From Arthrinium phaeospermum (Eukaryota; Ascomycota; Sordariomycetes; Amphisphaeriales; Apiosporaceae): a stretch of DNA of 64,000 nt. The notes beneath the pieces were generated by a model. The model was given only the letters and a program-made list of their open reading frames with translations, ran no database searches and was not told where the DNA came from. Where the stretch lies: contig QYRS01000005.1 of the NCBI GenBank assembly GCA_006503535.1, positions 930,001 to 994,000 of the forward strand, written 5' to 3'. A program made the translations under genes and the position numbers. Numbering within the stretch: position 1 is the stretch's first letter; each line of letters starts with the position of its first letter. This document shows positions 1 to 12,720 of this stretch, piece after piece.

Positions 1-3000
1 CAGGAACAGGCAATTGGGGCTCTTGCGCTGTGGTGGCGGGCGTGCTAGCGGCTCTGGTGAGAAGTCTGCATTGGCATGCAGCTCATCCTTGGTAGCCGGG
101 GGGAGTGGTGTGCTGATCGCGCTCCTTATGGCCTGAAGCGCCGCAAAGCCAGTGAAGGGGGGTTGTCAGATTCAACATTGAGTTCATCCTTAGTAACTGG
201 AGGCAGCGGTGTGTTGATCGCGTTCTTGACGGCTTGCAGCGCTGTAAAGCCCGAAGGGGGACTTGTGCGGTTCAGCAGGGAGCTCATCCTCCGTAGCCGG
301 GGGAAGTGGTGTGTTGATCGCCTTCGTCATGAATTGGCGCGCCACGGGATCAGTGGAAGGGGATTTGTCCGATTCGGCATGATTCTCGTCCATCGTAACA
401 GGAGTAACGGTGTGTTAATCGCGCTCTTTATAGCTTGGAGTGCCGCGAGGCCAGTGAAGGGCAGGTTGTCGGGTTCGGTATAGATCTCATCGTTCGTTAC
501 CGGGGGCAGTGGTGTTTTGATCGCGTCCTTGATAGCCTGGAGCGCTGTGAGGCCTGTGAAAGGAGACTTATCCTTGGGGCGATCGGAACGCTCGAGCAGG
601 GGGGACTCGGGACCAGAAGCGCTCTGGGGAGATGACAGAGGGTGAAACCAGTCAACAAGCTCAGACTTGTCTGGGGAGCTGGAGGACCCCCGAGTAGTTT
701 TCATCACGAGGTTTAGCGGTTTGAGCTGCCTCGAGCTGTCCCAAGAGGTCGGGCGCGGGACTCGACTTCTCGGGTGATGGAAGCATCAGAGGTTGGTGTC
801 TCGGGGGATGGAATGGGTGATTGTTGTTTACGAGCCCCTGGCGAAATGGGGCTAGCTCGCTGCCCAAGGCGGAATTGGATGGGGATAGCGCTGTGGCTTG
901 GCGTCTTCATCTTAACTGGGGTCTCATGGGCGCTGCGGCGACGGACATGGGTGGGCTTCTCCATGATCTCGCGGAGGTGTTGCCGCTCATGATCGGGTGT
1001 CTCAGGCCGACTATCAGGCAGGGCCGGAAGCTCAGTAACCTCGGGGGTCGGAGATCCAGGTGCACTGGGTGGAAGGGGTAAAAAGTCGCCATACTGCGGA
1101 TCTATGGCAGGTCGAATTTCCCGTTGGACGATTTCAGGGTCGACTAAGTCTAAGCCCCGGGGCGAAGTGGAGCGTCGTTCGGGAGTGAAGGGAATACTGT
1201 GAGCTTCCTTCTCTGAAGGAATATCGGTGGCTTTTTGGCCAGTCATCTGTGATGCAAGAGCACCAGCAGTGCCTGCCAAGCCGACACCCGCGCCTAGGGT
1301 GCCGGCATTATCTAAAAAAGAATGCTTCTTCTCCTCTTCAGATTTGCGTGTACGTTCTTTATCGTCGGGAATTCCAATCGACGACTTAAAGCGGTCGAAG
1401 AAACCCGAGGTGGCGCTGCTTCTCTTCTCCTTCTCTTCTCCCTCCCCTTGCCTTTGCTCGGCGACTCTTTTCTGCGCCCACGGTCGGGCGGCTCTCCTTC
1501 ACCAAGTGCTTCGTCTTCGTCGGGGATGCCGATAGCGGTACTGCGCCGCTTTGGCTTTCTCCGTTCGAAATTTTCATCGGCTATTTCTGAGCGGGACAGT
1601 GAATTAGCCCGAGAGCCCCCTGCGGACCGATGTCTATGAGAAGATGGGCTTTCGAATGGGCCTTCGGATGGCGCGGCGGAGCGTGGCAGCGAGCTTGCGC
1701 GGGACTCCCTCTTGGATAGATGCTTATGGGATTCGGATGGCGCTTCGGATGGCGCAGTGGAGCGAGACATGGTTGGGGACCCCAGGGGTGAATCGTATAC
1801 GTCGGAACCTCGCTTCGACTTCTTTTCTTCGACTTCTTCGGGGTGCCCCATTCGTCGTTGGGGGAACTGCCCTTCAAATCGCGCAGGTCGCTAAAGGATG
1901 AGGACATTTGCTTCGGGGAATCGACGATATCGTCAGCAACCGACGGTGCCCGTGACGGAGAGTCGTAGCGGGATGACTCGTGCTTCGACTTGTTGGATTT
2001 CTTGGGCAGGTCCCAATCCTCTGGCTTCTCAGTAAGCTCGAAAGAAGAACTCGTCCATTGTACGTCGTCTTGTCAGAGGTTGACCGACTTCCGACGCTGG
2101 TTCAGACCAGGCAGGAGTGTCGGTTGCAATCGAGTCGCGCTTTGATTTGTTGCTCTTGTCGGGCACGTCCCGCTCGTCGATCCGTTGCGAGCCACCCTCG
2201 CGAACCGCGGCAGCGGAACGCGAAGGTGGATCTGAACCACGCCTCGGCCTCTTCTCCTTCTGTATGACGTCCCACACATCATCCATGGAAATGGCTTTTG
2301 AGGTTCGCCCTTGTATGTCACGGATATTTGCAGCGACGTCGGTGAGTCCGATGTGCCGCGAAATCTCGGATCTAGTGGTTGGTATTGCCTCTTCTTGAAC
2401 AACAAGAGCTTTCTTCGACTTCTTCGACTTCTTTTTGGAAGGGTTGTCATCCAACTCATCGGTGACGGGTGCTCGGGACGGTTCTGATTCCTTAAGCGAA
2501 ACAGTCGAGGCAAATTCCTCCTCCAAAGCCTTGGCTTTGGCGGCTCTCTCTCGTCTTTTCCGCTCCTTCTTGCTTAGGACAGGGCTTTGACTAGAACTGG
2601 AGTCTTCACCGACAGATCTGGACGACTTGGCGGGTTCATCCTCAATGACCACAATTTCAGATCTATCGTATTTGTTTGACTTTGCTGCCTTATCTTCACT
2701 TGTCCTCTCTTTCTTGTTTGGGTGAGAGTAAAGATCGGATTTGCCGGTCGGGGCATCCTTCTCGTCCGCAGGGGTTTCGGGGAGCTCGCCAATGACGAAC
2801 CCGCGCTGCTCGGATGCGATAGGGTCTACAGCCGGGACTGCGTAGATGCCCAGATCAGGGACAGTCCTGCGAATGGCGCCCGGTAGGTGCCGGGCTCGTT
2901 TGAACCGGGAGGAGAATCGCGCTTATGGTAGCCAGCATTGTCGATGACAAGGTTGGGATCGAATCCACTGTCTTGAAGCCCAGCAGCCACTGTGGCTGTG

Positions 3001-6000
3001 AAGTCCAGGTCCTCAGCAAGAGCCTGGCATCTGTTTGCTTCTGGGGCCCGAGGGCTTTGGCCCAATAGCTGGAGGCTCATCGCCCAAGTCCTCAAACGAG
3101 AATGGTGACCTCGGCTTGCGCGTCGGGGAGCCCTTTGATCTTTTCGATTCGGGCTCAGTGACGTCGATGGCAGAATCCGAGATAGTGGATGCTATTGTCG
3201 GGGCAACAGCTGCTGCAATGATGTCCCAGCCGCCTGACTTGCCCCTCCTGCTGAGGCGCGGCTTGGGCGTCTCTGCAGGCACAACGACCTTCTTAGAAAA
3301 GTCAGGTGCCCTGTCCAGCACAGGATCCTCTAAGACATAGTGTTTCGTCTCATTCTCGCCCCAGCTTACAGCCTTCGATGGCGCAGCTGGAGCCTGAATG
3401 ACATCGCCGCGAGGTCCGATTACAACATCCGGCGCAGGTCTTGAGCTTGGCTGGGGTACCTCCTTGGCTACCTTGCGTGGTTCCTCCTCAAGCTTCCGCT
3501 CCTGAGTCATAGGTGAGGGCTCGGGCGTAGGCCGCACGAGGTTGAGCATCGGTCTGCCTCGCTCGGCTGAGGGATCACGAATCAACCGAGGCTTCCTGAA
3601 TCGACCGTCTGGCTGCACAACCTCCTTAGGGCTCAGCACATGGTCGATACGAACGTCGGCGTTAGGCGCTTCGTATGGGCTTTTGGCCTTGGGCTTCTCG
3701 TCTTGCTCGGGAGGCGCCACGATCTCGATGATCTTTGGCTCTTCCGGTTCATCCTGCCATTTGTCAACCACTGAGCGCTCGGGCGTCGCCTCACGGGAAT
3801 GGTCTTGAACAGTCTGCTGCGCAATCACCTGTTGGCGGTAGTAGCGATCCGCTGCCTCCAAAATGGCGTCTCTTGGGGGAGTGTCGTGACGCGAACGGGT
3901 TCGGGAAGTGGAATCGCCGCCGCGTCTGGGATTTCGGCCACGGCGCTCTTCCTCGACAGCAGCCATAGCGGCAGCCATGCCAGAGGCCTGAATTGGAGCG
4001 GTGGCTCGCTTCGTTTCCCCATAGATTTCCTTGGCGCGCTCGAGTTCGCGCTCATAAGAGTCACGGCGACTCAGGCGTTCTTGTGGTCTCGTATCTGCTT
4101 CAGTTAGTTCAAACTTGGAGAAGTCCGGCTCCCGTTCCACGAAAACGACATTCGGTGTCAGCGGTCGGTTGGGCGTTGCGTTTTTGGGCGTCTGGAAAGC
4201 GTCGTCGGCCACCTGGAATTGGAAGGGGTCAATTGGGCCTCCTGAAGAAGGGTATGTGGGGTCCTCAACCCGTCGGTAACTGTCTAGATCTGTTGATCGA
4301 CTAGCTCGTTTCCCTTCCCGGATCTCATCCTTGAGAGCATCTTGGCTATCGGGTTTTCCTTCCCGGTCCCGTCGTTCATCCTTGGGTCGGTCCCTGCGTT
4401 CGCGTTCGGGCTCACGTTCGAATACCGGGGCATCATCACGCTGTCTCTCGCGGCGGCGCCTCTCTCGATTGCTGTCACGGTCCGTCTCGGGGGCTTTCTT
4501 CTCTCGGCGCTTCTCGCTACGATCGTCCTTGTAGTCGTCCTTGCTCCGTCGCTTTTCGGCCTTTTCGCTCCTAGAGTTAGTATCAAATTGTCTCGATCGA
4601 CGTTCCGCCTCCCGTTGCTGTTCTGCGCGGTCCTCGCGACGGCGTTCTTCACGACGCTTCTCCTCGCGCTCCAGTTCCGCGAGTTCCTCACGGCGACGTT
4701 CCTCTCTGAGTTTTTCCTCTCGCTCCTGGTCCACGCGATCCTCTACGCGGCGCTCCTCACGACGGCGCTCCTCACGTCGCTCTTCGCGACGTCGGTCACG
4801 CTCCTCCTTGCGATCACGGTCTTCCTTGCTTTCGGATGCCAACGCTCCTGCAAGCGCGGCACCAGCCATACTGGCCACCGCTGCGCCGGCAAGTCCTTTG
4901 CCGGAAGACGTTCTTTGCGGCTCTCGGTAATCTCGTGTGTCGGGCTCTGTTGTGTTATACAGTCTGCTCGAGACCGGGACTATTGGCTTCGGCTGCTGGA
5001 TTGGGACAGGCTCTGGCCTAGAGTCTCGCCTGGAACGTCCAGACTCATGGATGGCCGATACTATTGAGCCTCGTTCGGCATCGTAGCGAGAAGGCTCGGG
5101 GATTGGCATGGGGTAGACCTCTTGTAGCGGACGGCCCTCAAAGGATACCGTCTCTATAGGCGCAACGGGTAGACCACGCGTATCTTCAACGCTACTTCGG
5201 TCAACCTTATCGAAGCCGCATGGGGTTTGAACAATGCCACGCAACGAATTCACGGGTCCAAACAGCCGAGGATCCACGATGGAAGGCTTCCGGTGAAGAG
5301 GTCTTTCAAGCTCAGGGGGTATGCTTAGCTCGCTCTGGTTGCTCATTTGAACAGGGGGTGGCGGCTGGGTGGGCAGGTTCACGTTGGATCCGTATGCAAG
5401 ACCAAAGTCGTCCTCGCTGGACTCCTCCTCATCCTCCGAAGCAGACTCCCACTCCGAATCTTCATCTTCGGAAGATTTATGGCTGGGCTTTGAGCTCCCG
5501 ATGCCACGATCAGGACGATTGCCAGAGTTGGTGCGGTGGAAGTGGCTAAGAGCAGCTGCCGCGCCTACGAGCGCCGATGGGCGGTGCTTGCCGGCGGCTC
5601 TGAGGTCTTCGTTGTTCTGCTGCCGCGCCAACTCCGCAAACTTCCGACCGAGCTCCAAGATCTCCTCATCGGTCTGCTCCCGCTTGGACGGAAGTGGCCT
5701 CTGGCCCTCCAATCCATCTCGATGGGCCTTGTTGTGTTTGCCAGGCGGTGTGAAGTCGCGACTCCTCCGGCCGTCACGGTCAATGTAGCCCTTTCCGTAG
5801 GCCAAATCTGAGTTCGTGGACGACGTTGACGAGTTGCCGAAACGGAAAAATCGCTTCTTGGAGCGCTTTTTCCGAATCTTTTTCTGTCTTTGTTTGGCGC
5901 TAGTGCTGCTGAAGAATGACCCAAATCCCCATTTGTTGTCGCGGGAGATGTTGAGTAATGATGATGTGGTGGACGAGGATGAGGGTGATAGAGACAGGTC

Positions 6001-6186
6001 CGAATCGGAGTTCGAGTTGGAAGGTTTGCGCGTTCGCGTCAGGGCCGTCTCAGTATTACGTAGGTCGTAGGGCGCAGGCACTGGCATCTGCTGGTTTTCG
6101 AGAAGCTCTCTGGAGTCCCGTCGCGACTTGCGCCGGCGCCGCTCACTTTCGGGGCTGCGCCGGCGATGATGCTCGCGGGTCATCAT
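1..6186 (-). CDS. Giant involucrin-repeat (leashin-like) protein, partial, frame disrupted
   Basis: No catalytic domain is visible. It starts at the ATG at 6186; the first 1057 codons (to 3013) are open without interruption. The N-terminus is basic and rich in Arg/Ser, a very basic KKIRKKRSKKR stretch follows near residue 110, an acidic EDEDSEWES block near 240, and a long Arg/Glu-rich, probably helical region at about 445-545. The protein then continues in other frames: FEDLGDEPP, DFTATVAAGL, SGFDPNLV, RDSPPGSNE, DPQYGDFLPLPPS and RPTSWDSSR are typical of the fungal involucrin-repeat family. Frame changes fall near 3035, 2865, 2043, 1825, 1440, 757, 410 and 265, so the left half cannot be read in one frame. 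Tandem repeats begin below 580 and the gene leaves the window. Proteins of this family include Woronin-body tethers (leashin/LAH); that role here is inference. Short phase-changing introns cannot be excluded at every break but no GT-AG pair fits those examined. Confidence 0.75.
40..580 (-). repeat. Tandem 99-102 bp coding repeats (33-34 residues)
   Basis: On the plus strand a gTGTTGATCGCG-like core recurs near 111, 210, 309, 411 and 513, giving spacings of 99, 99, 102 and 102 bp, all multiples of three. On the coding (minus) strand each unit reads roughly as SPFTGLxALQAIKxAINTPLPP followed by an acidic linker. These are involucrin-type repeats at the left edge of the giant gene. Two units are knocked out of frame, near 410 and 265. 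The array continues beyond the window start. Confidence 0.8.
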
Positions 6187-8268
6187 CTTGACAGGCTAAT
6201 CGACATAAGTCGGTGGTCGGCAGCCATCCATTCGCGGGGTTGTTAGGCGAAACGCTGTATGGGAATCGTGGAGGATCTCGGTAAGGAAACTTAAAGATCG
6301 GGTATTATTATTGTTGTTTGTTTGGGGTGCGGAAACAACCGATGCTCAGCTCCCCACACAAAATGAGTAGTGGATGGGAATTGGAAGATAGCGTAGGCGG
6401 CTACAGTTGGAAATAGAGGGTGGCTGGGGGGTGTTTCTCGGGTCCTTGGCTACCTGGGGGGCGGCCTCGGGGTCTTTGGAGGGGGTTTAATATGAAAATG
6501 GACCCTTCGCGGCTTTTAGTTGCATGTATTCTCAAGGAAAACCAATTCATCAGTCGCATCAATACCCATTCCCATGCAGTAGTTTGTCTCGCGCCCAACT
6601 ATGCATACGTAAACCAAGCCATGATCTCCTAGTAGCGTGCGTATCTGGCCTAACATCTAGCAGAAACCATCGCATCGGGCTTGGGCTACCTCTCTAGAAA
6701 GTGCGTGTGCCCGGCTGTCTACAAGAGGCCTATCTGATGCCTGGATATGTAAGAAACCGGTTCGGAATATTAAAAGGAAAAAAAGTCCACATGGGTACTC
6801 TCTAGTCAGATTCACCAATCTGCCCACAGACCATTGAGAGAGAGGCGGGGCACCCAATCTCACTCCTCTATTCTCAATGAGGACTCGCGCTTGAGAGGCT
6901 GCCACGTCAAGGGCCTAGAGTAGGACATGCAGTGAATCTTCGATGATGCTTGCCACCGACCTCTGTCGGACGAATACGATTCTGGCATTTTAAGATGGGT
7001 CATCGTCGGCCCAGAGGGGGCTGGTTGCATGTACAAGTAGGAGTAGGTAGGACTTTGGTTGGTACACAATGTAGATACCACGTATAACGATTAGGTCTGG
7101 TCTGACTCGGTGTGCTTTCTTTTCCCCAAATCACCATAGCGGGCAGTAGGGGCCAACTTGACAGGCAGTCGTAAGAAGCCTTGTATTGATTGGTTTGTGC
7201 GCAGCAGCTCGTTGGTTTTCACGCGACAAGCTCCCGTTCGAAAAGAAAGGTGTATTGATTTCCAAGCCACCAAGTGCTGCAGCCTGCCAGTCCGTTTGTA
7301 TACCTCTGCTCCCATGGACCTGAGTTACAAAGAGGTCGGTCGGGTACTATTGCATATGCCGTACAAGTTGAAGGTTTTGTTTGCATAATCGTTATTTGTG
7401 ACATATGCCGCGGTACGATTGACTTCAGCGGGCAGTTTTATGTATGCGAGGTTATCCTCACACCTTTAGACGACACAATGCGAGCCTTGTCGCCATGTTG
7501 CCCGATTTGCCATCCAGGACCCATATCAAAAATGATCTTCCGCGCGGCGACAAGTTCCATACAAAGTTATAGAATGAGTATTCCAACACTCTTAAAGTTG
7601 GAACTCATAGCGTATATCAAGTGTGTAATAAGCATCTACCGTTCAACAGATGCCCCGACAGTGAGTAGCATCCGAATATGACTCGCATGCCCGGTTGAAC
7701 CTTGTGAGCTGCCATCCCAATAGGGCGAGCTTTAAAGAGCTCAATGGTTCATTGGATGAAATGACGCGCGCAGGTCGTTAGGGCATACAGGGTGCAATAC
7801 CATAATACCCTCAGAGTTTCTATATTCACTTGCTTTTGGAATATCCAGGAGAAAACTTGTCGGTTGTACGCAGTCTGACTGACCCATTATCATTCGATTA
7901 TTATCATTCAACATAAGCATCAACGCAAGTAGATACATGAAGTACATATACACATAGACATCTTGAGCCCTCGTCTACTCTGAACTCCTCAAACCAAACA
8001 CCCTTCTCGGTTATTCCCAGCAAGCCCACTTCCGTGGAAACATCTCAGATGCGCCTGGTATAAGAAAGGGTGGTCTCTCTCTCGGGACCATGTAATAAAA
8101 AATTGGGTATAGCGCAACATGACTCAACCCCGAGCCATGGCAGAGAATCGGAAATGGCTAATCGACGGGGCACCACTAAACACAGGTATGGTTTGCGAAT
8201 AATTGTGTAAGAAGAAGACGAATGGCGCCCACAAGGCCTGGCGGTTGCAACCTGCAACAGTAGAACGC
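6187..8268. other. Intergenic spacer, 2.1 kb
   Basis: This lies upstream of the giant involucrin-type gene and downstream of the GT34 gene, both on the minus strand. It should hold the promoter of the former (a T-rich tract is at about 6304-6326) and the 3' end of the latter. I see no convincing gene, tRNA or transposon in it. Confidence 0.5.
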
Positions 8269-10105
8269 CTACAACTTGACCTTCTGTCCCGTGAGTTTGA
8301 ACCAGATCACGGCGATCAGGTCTTCCTTGAACCGCTCCCAGGGGTTTCGGTTGAGGTAGTAGCTGAGTTCGCGGAAGTTGTACATCTCGCCCCAGCAGTC
8401 TCGGCCCCATTCGCAGCCCGCCATGTTGACCACAAAGTCGCGATCGTTCTGGTTGTAATGTATGCGGGGGTCCATTCCGTTGTCAGAGCAGGCTCCATTC
8501 GGGAAGCTGTTGATCTTCCTCTGAGGAAGGAAAGCAGTGTGCTTGCGAATCCACGGTTGGGTCGTGTAAAGCTGCTCCAGGGCGTCTTGCTCTTTGTGTT
8601 CCCACTCCATATGCTTTTGCTCGTAAGCAACCGGGTCCCACCAGATATCGAGTAACCGATCAGTCCAGTCGCTGCGCCTCACGAAGAACGACCCCAGGTT
8701 GAACCCGGAGCAGTCTTGAGGAAGGATAAGGTTGACGGAGTTGGGATCTCCGTCCCCCTGTACGTTCTGCGACGCCTCGTCAAGGTAATTTCCCTTGAGG
8801 GGGTGCGAAATATTCAGAGGGTTGTACTCGTTGATATCGCGGTAAACGTGCTTTTCGAGGTTGTTGAAGATGTGGTCTTGCAGAGAGTAGGAGGGCTCCA
8901 TGACGAACGTGTTCAGATCAAGCCACCAAACCCTGTAGTTGTACATGTTAGCGGATGGTGTAGCTTCCAAGCGCGGTGGAGGATCTTACCATTCAGCTTT
9001 AGGATACTTCCTGAAACTGTTCCGTATGCTGTCTACCTTCTCCCAGCTTTCTCGCCACTCGTGGGCGTACCGTTTCTTGGTGCTCATGTCGATGATCTCG
9101 AGATCGTATCCCCAGCGCGAGACGTACTTTCGCTTGTTCCTCACACTATCTCTTTCTATCGCCCACTCCCGGGCACCCTTCCACTCCATCACACCACCAC
9201 CAACATTGGCGGCAAGGATAATGACGAACTTTTGCCCGCCGCCGAGCCATGTTGTTCTCCTATAGTGGTACCCCAAAGCTGCAAAGTGCCATGTCAGTCG
9301 CCGAGAAGATTAAGCTGTATGGGGGTGCCTTACGAGTCAGCCAGAATAGCAGATAGCAGAAGAGTATAATCGCAGCTATCAGCATTCGAATCTTCCACTT
9401 CCGGCCTATACGCGCCGCGATACCCCGTATCCTGTCCAGCATCGGCGCATTCCATTTGCTGCGAACCAGCTTCTCTTTCTCTCCGTATTGGTCCGGGCTC
9501 ACTTGAAAGGTAGGCAGACTGCGGGAGATGCGACGCATATGGCGGGTGAAGAAGCCTTGGTTTTGAGTCGAGAATGAGGGATAGCCGGAGACCCCCTGAC
9601 TCTTTAATCTTGCAGACTCCCAAGTCACATTGCCACCGTTGGGTCCCGAGAATGACGCCGCGGCCGGGCTCGATTGGCCGCTCGAATTAATGTTTAAACC
9701 GGGAGAAGACCAACCGCCACCGGGAATTGGAGAAGGGCTTCGGCTCAAGGGCATAGTTCCTGTGTTCGGGGTGCCTATCGATGCGGGTTGGGCGAGTTAG
9801 CGGGCATGCTCGTCGCATTGGGGGAGATGGATATACCGCTCGTTGCGCAATCATTGCGACAGAAGAGCGGATCTGGGTCAATGGGCGCCATGGGGAAATC
9901 ACGGGCCGCATATGGGGGGGTTCTTGCCCAACTTGCCTGGTATGGGACTCAAGTTTGACGGGTTGAGTAATCGGGAGGATGAGCCCTGCGCAAGACTGTT
10001 TGGTCTGTTGGAACGGTATCCGACGGCTGGAGGCGCGGCACCAGATGTCGAAGATCGCCTGCGGTGATGAGACTGCGCAGAATTGGAGGTGAAAGCAGTC
10101 GACAT
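8269..10105 (-). CDS. GT34 alpha-1,6-mannosyltransferase-like (MNN10/MNN11 type), two N-terminal frameshifts
   Basis: A type II Golgi glycosyltransferase expected to add mannose to N-glycan outer chains in the Mnn9-Mnn11 complex. The intact part has an exon from the ATG at 9754 to 9334, a second at 9278-8990 and a third at 8932-8269, with GT-AG introns of 55 and 57 bp. Just before the first intron is a transmembrane anchor (IAAIILFCYLLFWLT). After it come GYHYRRTTW and VILAANVGGG, then WWLDLNTFVMEPS, which holds the DXD-like metal/nucleotide-sugar site, and later NMAGCEWGRDCW. Family members have a longer Ser/Pro-rich cytosolic tail. Such a tail (MSTAF, SSSRLLNPSNLSPIPG, PPYAARDF) is encoded upstream from an ATG at 10105, but in different frames: one break is at the G7 run 9922-9928, another near 9783. 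I place the start at 10105. If the tail is not used, 9754 is a workable start. MNN11 rather than MNN10 identity is a guess. Confidence 0.88.
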
Positions 10106-12720
10106 CGCTTTGTCGTCTCTTTGACAGTATTGATACGAGCAACGAAAGCGATTGTTGGCAAGTGTCGGCTGCTTGTATCTCGAACAAGAAAGCAGGGGCT
10201 CAGACGGAACCAATCGCACCTCGAGGCTCGAGCTGCAATGCAAGGTGGCTAAGCCCTGGTGGTGGAAGGGTCCTTCTCCGTCTGCTTGGTCGCGGGAAAA
10301 AAAAAGTAAGGTTGCAGGTGACAGAAGACTCGGTGTCTCAATCGATCCCCAGGCAACGACTAAGAGAGAGAGAGGTAGCTGGCAGGAACGAAGTTTGCGC
10401 TTGCGACAATTGGCATCGACACCGCAACTCACGACATAATAGGTTTCGCGAATTACAATAAGAAAGAAAAAAAGATATTCAACGCTATCGTGTGCAATTG
10501 CTGGCTCCGGCGCCCGTGGCCGTTGGCAGAAATGACATGCGGGTCAGCCGAGCACACCCTCGCAACTGCAAATCTGTTATCCCGCACGGGTGAGGATTAG
10601 TACCCCCTGGCCGCAGGTCTGGTGTCAACCTACTAACAACTAATGAAAATTGGAACCTTATAATAGCTGATAAGGTATGGAAATTGAAGATAGCTACTAC
10701 GGTTAGTTGATGCGCGACCTGCTCAGCTGGTATGGCGAGAACGCCCGCTATCGTAACTAAAATCAGGTAGCACAAGCCCCGGGGATCGCGTTGCTGGTGT
10801 CGGGCTGTGGTGTTCAGAACAATGTTGGAATCGTCTTTGATCGGTGGAATACGAACTTGCATGCATACTATTACATGCTTATGTAGGGCGACCTGACACC
10901 CCGAACTCTATCGTTGTTAGATGGTCAAAGGCCAATCTCAAGGGATGCTGCCCCTGGTAGCGTTTGCCAAGTGGTATACCATGTCCACTGTGTTGGATCT
11001 GCTGTTCTCTGTTCTCCATACATGGACATCCACCACACCTATACCGTCTCATCCTTCGGCAGGACAGCGGGTTGCAGCAGCATTTTCCAGAGATTCTGTT
11101 CCACCATATCGCATCATGCTCGCATCAGCCGTGAGGGACGGCGCCTCTTTTTATTATTGTGTACATAATCGGAGAGGGAGTATGGCATCTCAGTAATGCC
11201 CATGTAGTCAGCCTCGTTTCTTACTTCTCGTGTCCTCTTCCCAATCCCGCCGCTCCCTTCTTTACGCATGAGACTGAATCGAACTCCCATATCTGCTTTA
11301 GCTTCAACTGTAAAATTCCCAATAAGGGGCGCCCGTGGAATTGAAAGTTGATGCCACGCCTATGGCCAGCCAAGCCGCTTCGAAAGGGGGGGGGTTAGTG
11401 GGGGTCGGAACTGAAAAGGCTCAGGGCCGTGAAACCAGTCGTCACAGGGGTCTAGAGTTGCAACTGCAGCGCTCTGCTCCTGTTCCATTGGGCCACCAAA
11501 TCCTCTTTGCCGAGCTCCGTTCTTCGGGTGATCTAGAACTCCAGGTGTCAGGATCGCATTGAGGAGTTACCAAATCTGAACGCCACTTATTAGGTTACAC
11601 CGTTGAAAATCAAAATGAAGGGCCGCCCAGGCGCCCCTGCCATGACAATTTGCCCATTTGACGGTGTCTGACCATCACCATTATATAATAATAAGAACAC
11701 CCAGTATGCCTCCTAGATGCGGTCGATGGCTTGCTCCCTACATAACCTACTGCTATGTTGTTGCACCAATACATGTATTCGTCCCAGTCTCAGTTGGCAG
11801 CATAATCAGCTTCGCCCTATTACGGTTGAAAGGACACATTGACAGCAGATAGCGTACGATGCACTTGCCACGTGCACTGCTCCAGGTGAACCAACTAAAA
11901 CCCAGTGGGTCATTCCGGTATCTACAGTATAGTCGTTCACTGCCTGCCAGCTCAAGTTTGCTCAACAGCGTTGCGCAGGTCATTTGACTCTGACACATAG
12001 TGTACGCATTACAACTTTTGCATAAAATTTGCTTGTCATCAAACTTCAAATATTAGTCATGGGCCTCGCCGATCGTCGAAGTTGGTTACACGACATATTG
12101 TCAACCAGTGCATCAAATGTCGTGATGTGAGTCCGTATTATAGTCAACCCCAAGATCTGAGAACCAGGCGCGTTAAATGGGCAGATGCAGTTACGTATAT
12201 GCATGTAAGTCTTTATGCGTCCGAAATATCGATTAATAATTGGAATTTCTTGGTAAGACAGACTGCTTCCGTGTTACATATGTTCAAAATATGAAGTATC
12301 CCGCGGATCTCAATCCTCAACCCAGCTGCAGCTGTACTTCAGCTAACGATGTAAGTCCAGAGCTCTGTATTGATGATGACCGATACGCTTTGAATGCAGA
12401 CAGGCTAGACCCCATCCAGTGCTATTTGGCACATGTTTCTACCTTCTTACTCACAATGGGCTTCACTCAATGGTGATATTCCAGAGGTAAATGAGCATAT
12501 GGTACATGCAGGAACAATCACTTGTTCCTTCCCTTGCCTCAAGCAGACTGGATTGGGAAACGGTAGTCACAAACCACGCCTGCTTTCCACCCCATCACCA
12601 TTCAATATTGTTATTCACAAACGGATCAGGTTCATGTCTACTTATCTGCCACCGTCCCCAGTGAACACAATCACCATCTCAGAAGTTCCCTGAATCGTTC
12701 AGTGCAGCACAGCCGACATC
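10106..12720. other. Divergent intergenic region, 2.6 kb
   Basis: It separates the minus-strand GT34 gene from the plus-strand MYND gene, so it should contain both promoters. An A9 tract sits near 10300. The small open frames here do not look like proteins to me and I saw no RNA gene. Confidence 0.45.
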
